From the NCBI GenBank assembly GCA_964480425.1, contig CAYZPY010000022.1:1-24219 (forward strand): a DNA stretch of 24,219 nt, in the 5' to 3' direction. Under the pieces are notes generated by a model, which worked only from the letters and a program-made list of their open reading frames with translations, had not been told where the DNA came from and did no database searches. The stretch is from CAYYMD01 sp964480425 (GTDB lineage: Bacteria; Planctomycetota; Phycisphaerae; SM23-33). Both the position numbers and the translations under genes were made by a program. Below are positions 7,759 through 15,276 of the stretch, in pieces (the first letter of the stretch is position 1; every line of letters begins with the position of its first letter).

Positions 7759-7830
7759 AGCGGGCGATCGGATTTGAACCGACGACATTCACGTTGGCAA
7801 CGTGACGCTCTACCACTGAGCTACGCCCGC
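7759..7830 (-). tRNA. tRNA-Gly (anticodon GCC)
   Basis: On the minus strand the acceptor GCGGGCG pairs with CGCCCGC. The D-arm is GCTC-AGTGGTA-GAGC. The anticodon stem TCACG/CGTGA holds the loop TTGCCAA, giving anticodon GCC, which reads GGC and GGU. The T-arm is GTCGG-TTCAAAT-CCGAT. The discriminator is T and no CCA is encoded, so CCA must be added by nucleotidyltransferase. Its length is 72 bases, normal for a glycine tRNA. The gene stands alone between two plus-strand genes with its own promoter-like sequence and terminator. Confidence 0.95.
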
Positions 7831-7842
7831 GATTGCGAACAT

Positions 7843-7873
7843 ATTATAACACCGCACCCCGCATCCGGGGCAA
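7843..7873 (-). promoter_or_regulatory. Likely promoter of the tRNA-Gly gene
   Basis: On the minus strand a perfect TATAAT (7848-7843) lies 12 bases before the tRNA 5' end at 7830. The best -35 match is TTGCCC (7873-7868), with a rather long 19-base spacer. The -10 box and the distance to the tRNA are the main support. Confidence 0.5.
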
Positions 7874-7911
7874 GGGATTTTAACCGTTAATCGTATGATA
7901 ATTACACACAA

Positions 7912-7939
7912 GCGCAGTGGCGTTCCCACGCCACCGCGC
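7912..7939. repeat. REP-like hairpin A upstream of the exchanger gene
   Basis: GTGGCGT-TCCC-ACGCCAC is a perfect 7-bp stem-loop. It extends outward by GCGC/GCGC after one mismatch. It lies 23 bases before a second, perfect hairpin, giving a paired-palindrome unit. Confidence 0.5.
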
Positions 7940-7962
7940 GGATGTTCAGTTATAAATAAATA

Positions 7963-7988
7963 CGCGGCGGCGCAGGAGCGCCGCCGCG
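7963..7988. repeat. REP-like hairpin B upstream of the exchanger gene
   Basis: CGCGGCGGCGC and GCGCCGCCGCG form a perfect 11-bp stem around an AGGA loop. On the minus strand it is followed by TATTTATTTATAAC, which looks terminator-like. However, no minus-strand gene lies just upstream of it, so a repeat or a leader structure is the more likely reading. Confidence 0.5.
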
Positions 7989-8064
7989 CCGTTTGCAGAT
8001 GATTATCCCGATTCGGTGCGCTAAGCGCTTGTAATAACGCCGCCGGGCATTTACCCTCTGCGGC

Positions 8065-9099
8065 ATGTTAGCAAAGCTGATACCGTCAGAATATATCCAG
8101 GGCATACCGCAGGACTGGCTGTTGTGGCTGATAGCGGCGGTGGCCATCGCCTTTTTGGTAATCGGCGCCGACAGGACCATCACCGGCGCGGTTCGATTGG
8201 CGACCAAGCTGGGCATCTCGAAGATCATCATCGGGGCCACCATTGTCTCGATGGGCACCACCGCACCCGAGGCGGTCGTATCGGCCACCGCCGCCATGCG
8301 CGGCAGGTCGGAACTGGCGCTGGGCAACGGCGTGGGGTCCATCATCTGCGACACGGCGCTGATATTCGGGCTGTGCTGCCTGCTGGTCCGCCTGCCCAAG
8401 GACAGGTTCATCCTGAAGCGCCAGGGATGGATTCAGATAGGCGCCGGAGCGGCGGCGGCGGGCACGATTTACACGGCGGCGATTTTCCGCGGGCCCGGTG
8501 ATCCGATAATACTGCCGCGTTACGTGGGCGTCGTTCTGCTTGTGGCCCTTGGATGGTACCTGTGGATATCCTCGAGGTGGGCCTCCCGACACAAGCCGAC
8601 AGGCGCGGGGGAGGTTTTCGATTCGCACCCGAAGCAGGACTCGCCGGGATTCCTCGTTATCAGCTCGATAATGCTGCTGATCGGGCTTGCACTGGTGGTG
8701 TTCAGTTCCGACGTGCTGGTGGACACGGTCGTGGAAATCTGCCTGCGATACGAAGTTCCCGAAGACGTTCTGGCGGTGTCGCTGGTGGCGTTCGGAACGT
8801 CGCTTCCGGAACTGGCCACCGCCCTGGCGTCCATCATAAAGGGACACTCCGAACTGCTGGTGGGAAACATCCTCGGGGCGGATATACTGAACGTGCTGTT
8901 CGTTATCGGAAGCGCATCGGTGGCCGAAAGACTGACCGTGGCCGAACCTTTCCTCTACCTGCACCTTCCGATAATGCTGACCGCCCTGGCGCTGTTCAGG
9001 GCATTCGCGCTGGGCAGGTCAGGCAAATTCAAGCGTTGGCAGGGCATCCCCCTGCTGGGCGTCTTCGCCTGCTATTACGCGTTCCTGTTTCTGAGATAA
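8065..9099 (+). CDS. CaCA-family Na+/Ca2+ (cation/proton) exchanger
   Basis: A 344-residue polytopic inner-membrane protein with about ten hydrophobic segments and the two inverted alpha-repeats of the calcium/cation antiporter family. Alpha-1 is GATIVSMGTTAPEAVVSATAA then ALGNGVGS (residues about 57-95). Alpha-2 is VSLVAFGTSLPELATALAS then LVGNILGADILN (about 240-276). The ion-coordinating Glu of each repeat (TAPEA and SLPEL) is present. The usual GSNxFN motif is altered in both repeats: GSIICD in alpha-1 and GADILN in alpha-2. A long polar loop separates the halves near residue 190. The length is normal for bacterial YrbG-like members (about 320-350). The start at 8065 has no clear Shine-Dalgarno, so a nearby alternative is possible. 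The ion specificity is not known. Confidence 0.87.
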   Translation: MLAKLIPSEYIQGIPQDWLLWLIAAVAIAFLVIGADRTITGAVRLATKLGISKIIIGATIVSMGTTAPEAVVSATAAMRGRSELALGNGVGSIICDTALIFGLCCLLVRLPKDRFILKRQGWIQIGAGAAAAGTIYTAAIFRGPGDPIILPRYVGVVLLVALGWYLWISSRWASRHKPTGAGEVFDSHPKQDSPGFLVISSIMLLIGLALVVFSSDVLVDTVVEICLRYEVPEDVLAVSLVAFGTSLPELATALASIIKGHSELLVGNILGADILNVLFVIGSASVAERLTVAEPFLYLHLPIMLTALALFRAFALGRSGKFKRWQGIPLLGVFACYYAFLFLR

Positions 9100-9146
9100 A
9101 AGTGAATAAATGCGGCGTGCGGCAGTTTCTGTTATAATCCGTCTAC

Positions 9147-10409
9147 ATGAACCGGTATACATTGAATATGCACAGGCAAAAAAACGCAAATTCCCACGGT
9201 ATCGTGATTTTCGCCCTGTTTTGTGCGCTGTTGACGGTGCTCGCCGCTGGCGACGTTTGGGCCAGGGACGACGAAAAAAAGCCCAAACGCCTGGAATTCC
9301 CCCACGCGGGAATTGAAGTTGAGATTCCCGACGAATTCTTGCTGGTCAAAGTCGAAGAGCCGTACGACGTGATGAAGGCCGAAATCAGGAAGAACGAGGA
9401 AGTCACACAGGCGCTTTCGCTGTCGGTTCTTCCGGTGGACGCCGAGATGTCGGCCAATCGTTTCGCCGACATGACAGAAAATAACCTCCGCAAAAACCTG
9501 GCCGTCAGAAAACTCAAGGTGCTCCGAAAGGTGCCCATCACCGTGGCGTCTCACAATGGAACCGCACGGTCCATGACTTACACTTACCGCGGCGTGAAAA
9601 CCACCGCCGCCAGGGTGTATTTTATCCGCCGGATATCTCCCAAGGCCGGGGCGGTGTGCTACATGCTCACCAGCGAAGCTTCGCCGAAAAAACAGGACAA
9701 GCTCCTGCCCGCGCTGGACAAGCTTCTCAAAAGCGTAAAACTGACGCCCATGCGCTCCGCCATCCACACGCCTGTAAACGTGCCCGAAAATCCCGTAAAG
9801 ATCGAAGACCACGTTCGCGGATTCGCCGTCAAGCTGCCTCTGGGATGGTACGTTCAGAATTCCAAAATAGGAATCACGCTCGCCCAGACGGATTATCTTT
9901 TGGGCGGTCAGCCTGGCCTGAGCCTGGAAATTCTTAAAAACAAGGCGCCCGCCGGAACCACTGCCAAATCCTATGCCGAACTGTGCGTGCGAAAGTTGCA
10001 GATTGCGCCCTCCGACGACACGCCGGACCACATCATCTCCAGGAGCCGCGCCGCTCTGGGCGATATGGACGCCTACCAGATAGTCATGAAACTAACACCC
10101 CCCGGCACTCAAACCGCGCCCACCTCCGGGCCGCAAGACGACGCAAATGCCGACAAGCAGACAAAACCCCAGTCGTGGATCATCATAAATCAAACCGCGT
10201 GCACCGCCACGCACCAACAGCCCGGAAACAACTACTTACTCATGCTCGTCTGCCGCGGAAAAGACCACCAGGCCGCCGCCGGCATCATGGACAAGTTGGC
10301 CGAGGGCTTCTCGCTGCTGAGTCCCGCCTCGGCACCGGCGACCAAACCGGGCGACGACGCCACTGATAAGAGCACCAACACCCCGCCCGAAAAAAGCGGG
10401 CGGGAATGA
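9147..10409 (+). CDS. Secreted two-domain protein of unknown function (PsbP/DcrB-like pattern)
   Basis: I do not recognise a named family. The product has a signal peptide (hydrophobic IVIFALFCALLTVLAAG, then a likely cut near VWA-RD) and two similar alpha/beta modules. One spans residues about 50-200 (GIEVEIPDEFLLVK... to LLKSVKLTP). The second spans about 222-400 (GFAVKLPLGWYV... to MDKLAEGFSLL). The opening 'F.V.LP..W' followed by a final amphipathic helix resembles PsbP/DcrB-like lipoprotein domains; that is inference. The C-terminus is Pro/Thr/Lys-rich and disordered. A perfect TATAAT at 9133-9138 ends 8 bases before this ATG. The mRNA would therefore be nearly leaderless, or translation begins at the second ATG (9168), which gives an equally good signal peptide. 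Confidence 0.6.
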   Translation: MNRYTLNMHRQKNANSHGIVIFALFCALLTVLAAGDVWARDDEKKPKRLEFPHAGIEVEIPDEFLLVKVEEPYDVMKAEIRKNEEVTQALSLSVLPVDAEMSANRFADMTENNLRKNLAVRKLKVLRKVPITVASHNGTARSMTYTYRGVKTTAARVYFIRRISPKAGAVCYMLTSEASPKKQDKLLPALDKLLKSVKLTPMRSAIHTPVNVPENPVKIEDHVRGFAVKLPLGWYVQNSKIGITLAQTDYLLGGQPGLSLEILKNKAPAGTTAKSYAELCVRKLQIAPSDDTPDHIISRSRAALGDMDAYQIVMKLTPPGTQTAPTSGPQDDANADKQTKPQSWIIINQTACTATHQQPGNNYLLMLVCRGKDHQAAAGIMDKLAEGFSLLSPASAPATKPGDDATDKSTNTPPEKSGRE

Positions 10410-10445
10410 CTCGCCAAAGAAAAATGATTCGGCCAAAAAGCTGGC

Positions 10446-11273
10446 ATGATTAAACCGAATCGCATTATAGCTGAAGACTGCATCAAGATACTTACCAGCG
10501 GCGAGGTCCCGCCGGTTGACCTCGTCTTCGCCGACCCGCCCTTCAACATCGGCTACAAGTACGACGTCTACAAGGACCGCAAAAAATACGACGACTATTA
10601 CAAATGGACGCGCCGGTGGATGGAGGCCTGCCTAAACGTGCTCAAGGACGACGGCAGCATGTGGGTGGCAATCGGGGACGAATACGCCGCCGAGGTGCGC
10701 ATCATCGGACGCGAACTCGGCCTGTACTTGCGCAACTGGATTATCTGGCATTACACCTTCGGACAGAGCACCCGGCGCAAATTCGCCCGCTCGCACGCGC
10801 ACATTTTCTACTGGACCAGGCACGGCCGGAAATTCACGTTCAACGGCGACGACGTTCGCGTGCCCTCAGCCAGGCAGACCACGTACAACGACAGGCGGGC
10901 AAATCCCAAGGGCAAACTTCCGGACGACGTGTGGCGATTTTCGCGCCTGTGCGGAACCTTTAACGAGCGGGTCGGATGGCACCCCTGCCAGATGCCCGTG
11001 AAACTGCTTGCCAGGATAATAACCGTCTCCAGCAATCCCGGCGACTTGGTGCTCGACCCTTTCAGCGGTTCGGGCACTACGTGCGTGGCGGCTGACATGC
11101 TCAAAAGAAAATACATCGGCATAGATGTTTCGCGGCAATACGTCAGTAAAGCCCGCCGGCGCATCGAACAAATGTCACAATACGACATTACGGACGTGTC
11201 CGAGTATGTCGGCGAAAACAGCAGGTCTCCTAAAGAGCCCGCACGACCGGCGGACAAAACTCTTTCAGAATAA
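10446..11273 (+). CDS. Orphan beta-class DNA methyltransferase (N6-adenine or N4-cytosine)
   Basis: A 275-residue SAM-dependent amino-methyltransferase. The catalytic motif IV is DPPF (residues 30-33) near the N-terminus. The target-recognition region is residues about 100-170. Motif X-like HPCQMPVKLLARII and the SAM-binding motif I DPFSGSGTT (204-212) lie in the C-terminal third. That order (IV, target recognition, I) is the beta class, which includes CcrM- and HinfI-type enzymes. No restriction endonuclease or specificity subunit is adjacent, so it is likely a solitary methylase with an epigenetic or replication-linked role, or a degenerate restriction system. The recognition site cannot be deduced. 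The gene starts 36 bases after the preceding stop and is followed closely by a small membrane-protein gene. Confidence 0.9.
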   Translation: MIKPNRIIAEDCIKILTSGEVPPVDLVFADPPFNIGYKYDVYKDRKKYDDYYKWTRRWMEACLNVLKDDGSMWVAIGDEYAAEVRIIGRELGLYLRNWIIWHYTFGQSTRRKFARSHAHIFYWTRHGRKFTFNGDDVRVPSARQTTYNDRRANPKGKLPDDVWRFSRLCGTFNERVGWHPCQMPVKLLARIITVSSNPGDLVLDPFSGSGTTCVAADMLKRKYIGIDVSRQYVSKARRRIEQMSQYDITDVSEYVGENSRSPKEPARPADKTLSE

Positions 11274-11294
11274 AATCAAACCAAGTTGAACGAC

Positions 11295-11708
11295 ATGGAA
11301 CCCGACAAGTGGACGCCTGCAAGGGGCTTTTTGCGCGGAATGACGGTAGCTGTCGGGCGCATGCTGATAGCCACGGCGGTCATCACCGCGATTTACTACT
11401 TCGCCTGGCCGCTCGACAAGGTAGCAATAGGCGTCAGCTGGACGATGCTCATCCTGACGCTGCTGGTCTCGTCGGTGCTGGGCGTGCCGGTGGCGATGAA
11501 GGTCGTAAAGAAACTCGACGAGGTCAGCGGGCTGGCGATGTGGAGTATGCTGCTTCCGGTGTTCATCATAGTTGTCGGGGGCGAATATGCCGCCTTCTGC
11601 CTGGCGGAGCTTCTGCGCGGAGAGCCGGTGCTTCTGATGTGGACCATCGCCATAGGCGTGATGTCGTGGTCTCTGGCCTCCTGCTTAAAATCCGCACTGA
11701 CGGAATGA
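11295..11708 (+). CDS. Small four-helix membrane protein, unknown function
   Basis: A 137-residue product (140 if the in-frame TTG at 11286 is used) with four hydrophobic segments: around residues 18-38, 43-65, 80-104 and 110-132. I do not recognise a family. Short charged loops (MKVVKKLDEVSG) separate helices 2 and 3. It begins 21 bases after the methyltransferase stop, so the two are likely cotranscribed, but membrane topology alone gives no clue to a shared function. The Shine-Dalgarno is weak, so the start is uncertain. It ends convergently with the lipoprotein gene on the other strand, 44 bases away, with no obvious terminator between. Confidence 0.6.
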   Translation: MEPDKWTPARGFLRGMTVAVGRMLIATAVITAIYYFAWPLDKVAIGVSWTMLILTLLVSSVLGVPVAMKVVKKLDEVSGLAMWSMLLPVFIIVVGGEYAAFCLAELLRGEPVLLMWTIAIGVMSWSLASCLKSALTE

Positions 11709-11752
11709 CTTCCCCCGCCCGCCGAGGGCATTGCTTAACCACCACGCCACAC

Positions 11753-12397
11753 TCACTCCCCATCGTCGGCCGGCTGGGTCGTTGGCGGAAGTTTCACCTC
11801 GCACACCTTCTGCGCCGTGAAACTCCTGCCGGTGAGGTAATCCATAAATTCAACACGGACGGTTATCTCGTCGTGTGCGGGGACTTTTTTCCACGGGCAC
11901 ACGAAACTGAAATGGTACGTGGCAAATCCGCTGGACCACTGCCTGCCGACCTCTTCCACGCTCCACTGGTACTTTCCTATCATGTTCTCCTCCGCCTCGG
12001 CGGCGAGGTCGAATAGGCGGATGCTGACTTTCCCTGCGGCCTTGATTACGCTTCCGTCCTGGTCGATCGGCTTCAGGTAAACCTTTATCCCCTCGTGTCC
12101 GGGCTTTGAGTCCAGGTCCACCCCGCCGGTGTATCTGCCCAGTTCGATCCGCCTGACGTGGAAAATTTTATCCAGGCGGTCGTCGCCGAGTTTTTCGAGG
12201 GTCTCAATCTGCCTGCGCTGGTCGGCGATTTCGGCCTCGCGCCGCTGGTTTTCCTCGACGAGTTCTTTGTTGCGCTTCTCGAGGTCGTCTAATTTCGACC
12301 TCAGTTCATCGTACTGCTGCTGCGTGACGGTACATCCGGCGGAAAAAAACACGCTCACCGCCAGCAGCGCCGAGGCCGTTATATTCACCCGCATCAT
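11753..12397 (-). CDS. Coiled-coil lipoprotein downstream of clpP
   Basis: A 214-residue protein with a lipoprotein-type signal: MMRVNITASALLAVSVFF then SAGC, with Cys22 as the predicted lipidated residue. The -3 position is Ser rather than Leu, so the lipobox is slightly atypical. Residues about 28-75 are a strongly charged heptad-like coiled coil (YDELRSKLDDLEKRNKELV). Residues 80-205 form a beta-rich domain (GIKVYLKPIDQDG, KVSIRLFDL, YHFSFVCPW, ITVRVEFMDYLTG). The function is unknown; similar coiled-coil plus beta-sandwich lipoproteins occur in planctomycetes. The ATG is 4 bases past the clpP stop, with AAGGA inside the end of clpP, so it is translationally coupled. That places an envelope protein in the chaperone/protease operon. 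Confidence 0.7.
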   Translation of the reverse strand: MMRVNITASALLAVSVFFSAGCTVTQQQYDELRSKLDDLEKRNKELVEENQRREAEIADQRRQIETLEKLGDDRLDKIFHVRRIELGRYTGGVDLDSKPGHEGIKVYLKPIDQDGSVIKAAGKVSIRLFDLAAEAEENMIGKYQWSVEEVGRQWSSGFATYHFSFVCPWKKVPAHDEITVRVEFMDYLTGRSFTAQKVCEVKLPPTTQPADDGE

Positions 12398-12401
12398 TTC
12401 G

Positions 12402-13031
12402 TTATTCCTTTCCGGTATTGCCGTCGACCTGGGGCATGGTTTTGAGTATCTGGTCGACGCAGCCGTAATCCACCGCCTCTTCAGCGTTGAGCCACTTGTT
12501 CCTGTCGCAGTCGCGCTCTATCTGCTCGACGCTCTGACCGGTGTGGTTCGAAAGGATAGTGTAGAGTCGTTTGCGGAGGCGGATTATCTCCCGCGCCTCG
12601 ATGTCCAGTTCGGTGGCCGGTCCGGTCAGCACGCCGCGGATGAGCGGCTGGTGGATCAGCACCCTGCTGTTGGGCAGGACGAAGCGTTTTGTCTTTGCTC
12701 CGGCGGCGAGCAGGACCGCCCCCATCGAGGCCGCCATCCCCACGCAGTACGTCGCGACGCCGGAGCGTATGAACTGAATGGTGTCGTATATCGCCAGCCC
12801 CGCCGATATGCTTCCACCGGGCGAGTTAATGTACATGCTGATGTCCGAGGTGGGATTCTCGTTGCTCAAAAACAGCAGTTGGGCGATTACCAGGTTGGCC
12901 ATGTCGTCGTCTATCTGTCCGCCCACAAAAATTATCCTGTCCTTCAGCAGGCGACTGTATATGTCGTAACTTCGCTCGCCGCGTCCCGACTGCTCTATTA
13001 CGATGGGCACCATGCGCTGATTCTTATGCAT
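12402..13031 (-). CDS. clpP: ClpP-family protease subunit with Asn at the catalytic Asp position
   Basis: A 209-residue ClpP serine peptidase subunit, the barrel component that degrades proteins fed in by ClpX or ClpA. The nucleophile is in GMAASMGA (Ser102) and the His in LIHQP (His127). At the third triad position the sequence reads [20 protein letters not shown], where the canonical form is ERDRFLSA. Asn178 (codon AAC, 12500-12498) therefore replaces Asp. Listeria ClpP1 is a known case of an Asn-containing triad that works mainly in a mixed ring with ClpP2. The upstream paralogue (13086-13682) retains Asp, so a heteromeric ClpP1P2 particle is a reasonable inference. The gene lies 54 bases downstream of that paralogue and is coupled to the lipoprotein gene after it. 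Confidence 0.93.
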   Translation of the reverse strand: MHKNQRMVPIVIEQSGRGERSYDIYSRLLKDRIIFVGGQIDDDMANLVIAQLLFLSNENPTSDISMYINSPGGSISAGLAIYDTIQFIRSGVATYCVGMAASMGAVLLAAGAKTKRFVLPNSRVLIHQPLIRGVLTGPATELDIEAREIIRLRKRLYTILSNHTGQSVEQIERDCDRNKWLNAEEAVDYGCVDQILKTMPQVDGNTGKE

Positions 13032-13085
13032 CTGGATGACGTTCCTCGTTGCCCGTGCGGGGCATGTCTGGGCGTTATCTAATCG

Positions 13086-13682
13086 TTATTTCTCCGGAAC
13101 GGTTTCCACGATTTCGTCCACGATGCCGTATTCCTTGGCCTCGGTGGGCGTCATGTAGCGGTCGCGCTCCGTTTCCCGCTCAATCTGCTCGATGTTACGG
13201 TTGGTGTGCTTAGCCAACAGTTCGTTCAGCGTTCGTTTGGCCTTGAGGACCTCCTCGGCCTGTATCTGGATATCGGACGCCTGCCCGCTTACCCCTCCCC
13301 AAGGCTGGTGTATCATTATCTTGCTGTGGGGAAGCGCGAAGCGTTTTCCCTTGGTTCCGGCGGCGAGTATCACCGCCGCGCCACTGGCCGCCTGCCCTAC
13401 GCAATAGGTGGCCACGTCACAGGACAAAAACTGAAGTGTATCGTACACCGCAAGGGTGTCGTCAACGTCGCCGCCGGGTGAATTTATGTAAAGGTGTATG
13501 TCCCTGTCGGAACTTTTTGCCTGTAGTTCCAGTAGGCGCATTATCAGCCCCCCGGCGATGTTAGGCACAATCTGCCCCCACAAGAACACAATGCGTTCCT
13601 CGGCCAGTCGCTCTTCGAGCGTCATTTCGCGCCGGCCCGCGTACTCCCTGTACGCCGCTCTAATTTCAGGCATTTGATGCAT
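13086..13682 (-). CDS. clpP: ATP-dependent Clp protease proteolytic subunit ClpP (full triad)
   Basis: A 198-residue ClpP with an intact catalytic triad: Ser100 in GQAASGAA, His125 in IMIHQP, and Asp174 in ERETERDRYMTPTEA. The Ser box differs from the common GMAASMGA. The oligomerisation handle region (QAEEVLKAKRTLNELLAKHT) and the YINSPGG loop are present. It is the first of two adjacent clpP genes, 34 bases after the trigger factor stop, matching the common tig-clpP order. clpX is not present in the window. It probably forms 14-mer barrels, either alone or mixed with the Asn-containing paralogue. The ATG at 13682 is preceded by a purine-rich GGAGTAAACG sequence. Confidence 0.95.
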   Translation of the reverse strand: MHQMPEIRAAYREYAGRREMTLEERLAEERIVFLWGQIVPNIAGGLIMRLLELQAKSSDRDIHLYINSPGGDVDDTLAVYDTLQFLSCDVATYCVGQAASGAAVILAAGTKGKRFALPHSKIMIHQPWGGVSGQASDIQIQAEEVLKAKRTLNELLAKHTNRNIEQIERETERDRYMTPTEAKEYGIVDEIVETVPEK

Positions 13683-13716
13683 TTACGTTTACTCCTTCGC
13701 CTGTATAATCCAATCC

Positions 13717-15276
13717 TTACTTGCTCTTTTTACCGGCGGATTTGCTCTTGCGACCGGAGGTTTTCTTTTTGGCCGACTTCTTGCCGGAAGATTTCCTCCC
13801 GCCGGAAGTCTTTGATTTTTTACGCCTGGTCTTCTTTTTGCCACCGGCGGATGCTGATTTCTTTTTCTCCTGGTCGGGCTTTGTTTTGTCGGCCTGTTCT
13901 TCCTGGCTGACTTCTTTGACCCGGGCCTGTTCCAGAAGTTTGTCCAGGGCTTTTTCCTCCCTTAGCGTGCTCCGCACCGAATCGATCGTCCCGTCCCGTT
14001 CGAGTTCCTCCCGCAGGCGCTGAGGTCGGCGGTTGTACTGCGAGGCCATCTGCGCGACGCGCGAATTCACCTCGCCGTCGTCCACTTCGACGCCCTGTGC
14101 CTGGGCGACTTTCTGAAGGATGAACGTCAGTTTCAGGTCGCGCTGGGCCTCCTGCCCGGCGGTGGCGCGCAACTGGGTTAAGTTCTCATCTATTCTCTCT
14201 CGCGGCACGCCCTGGTAGAGCAGGTCCACGTACCGACGCTGGAGCACTCGCTGGGTATGCCGGTCCACCACGCCTTGGGGAAGTTCGAAATCGGTGTTGT
14301 CCAGCAGATACTGGCATACCTGCTGTCGCATGCGGCGCTGCGTTTCGTTCTGTACGTTGGCCTCCATACGCCTCCGCACCTGGCGGCGCATGTCGTCCAC
14401 GGAGTCGAACCCGCAGGAGGAGGCGAATTCGTCGTTTACTTCAGGCAGCACGCGACGCTGAATTTCCTTTATCGTCAGTTCGATCTTCAGCTCCTTGCCG
14501 CGCCAGTCCTCGTTCGGGTGGGATTGCGGGGCCGTTGCGGTAATTTCAACGACGTCGCCGACCTTTTTACCGGACAACTGCTCGGGCAGCTCGACCAGCG
14601 GGATGCCCTCGACCTGTCCCGGCGCGGCGCGTAGGGTAACGTCCCTGCGGTGCGCGGCGCTGACGTCCTGCCCGGTCAGCTGCACGTCCACCTTCAGCAC
14701 GTCCCCCTGGCTCACCGGCCCGTCGGTCTGCTCGAACCGGGTGAAATTCTCGCGGACGCTGTCGATGCCCTCGTCTATGCGCTGCTCGGTTATCTCCACT
14801 TTGGGCTTTTCGACCTCTATGCCCTCCAGCGCGGGCAACTCGAATTCCGGCTGAACCTCCACGTCGAAGGAGTATTCCATGTCGCCCTCGTCGGGAAGTT
14901 CGATTTCATCGAGTTTGATTTCCGGCTCGCCGAGGGTTTTCAGGTCGGCCTTGTCGATCGCCTGCCCCAGCGACTCGCCCACCAGCGAATTCTTGACGTC
15001 GCCGGACACTTCCTTGCCGAACCGTTTTTCAATCAGCTTACGCGGGGCGTGCCCTATGCGGAATCCGGGCACCTGAGCCGACGACGAAAGCTCCCCGAAC
15101 ATCTCGTCCATCTTGGCGTCTATGCGCGCACGCGGAATCGTTACGGTAACCTTCTTGCGAAGGGTGCCCGCATCTTCGATGGCCACGTCGAGCTGCGGCT
15201 CGTCCTGGGCGGCTTGCGTTGAGTCTTCTGTTTCCTGATCGGTTTGCGGCTTGTTTTGCTGTGTATCTTCCGCCAT
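13717..15276 (-). CDS. tig: Trigger factor with long Lys-rich C-terminal tail
   Basis: Ribosome-bound chaperone and peptidyl-prolyl isomerase that shields nascent chains. The start at 15276 (MAEDTQQNKP) is chosen over the open frame to 15351 because AGGA lies 7 bases upstream and the extra 25 residues look random. The ribosome-docking signature is GFRIGHAPRK (residues 71-80; canonical GFRxGxxP). A divergent PPIase domain follows (about 185-275), lacking the usual DGxxF. A helical substrate-cradle domain completes the core. The protein is 519 residues against about 430 in E. coli. The excess is an acidic N-terminal extension (about 30 residues) and a C-terminal tail of about 57 residues made almost only of Lys, Ser, Gly, Arg and Thr (KKSAKKKTSGRK-type repeats). 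The tail resembles H1-like nucleic-acid-binding tails. Confidence 0.93.
   Translation of the reverse strand: MAEDTQQNKPQTDQETEDSTQAAQDEPQLDVAIEDAGTLRKKVTVTIPRARIDAKMDEMFGELSSSAQVPGFRIGHAPRKLIEKRFGKEVSGDVKNSLVGESLGQAIDKADLKTLGEPEIKLDEIELPDEGDMEYSFDVEVQPEFELPALEGIEVEKPKVEITEQRIDEGIDSVRENFTRFEQTDGPVSQGDVLKVDVQLTGQDVSAAHRRDVTLRAAPGQVEGIPLVELPEQLSGKKVGDVVEITATAPQSHPNEDWRGKELKIELTIKEIQRRVLPEVNDEFASSCGFDSVDDMRRQVRRRMEANVQNETQRRMRQQVCQYLLDNTDFELPQGVVDRHTQRVLQRRYVDLLYQGVPRERIDENLTQLRATAGQEAQRDLKLTFILQKVAQAQGVEVDDGEVNSRVAQMASQYNRRPQRLREELERDGTIDSVRSTLREEKALDKLLEQARVKEVSQEEQADKTKPDQEKKKSASAGGKKKTRRKKSKTSGGRKSSGKKSAKKKTSGRKSKSAGKKSK

Noticed and set aside
7627..7890. An 87-codon plus-strand open frame across the tRNA region
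   Set aside because: It is antisense to the tRNA-Gly gene and its terminator; its sequence is explained by the RNA gene and has no ribosome-binding site.
7963..8000. Rho-independent terminator on the plus strand
   Set aside because: The stem is strong but is followed by CCGTTTGCAG rather than a T-run, and no plus-strand gene lies just upstream.
11309..12016. A 235-codon plus-strand frame
   Set aside because: It overlaps the small membrane protein in another frame and then runs antisense to the lipoprotein, both of which have better protein features and starts.
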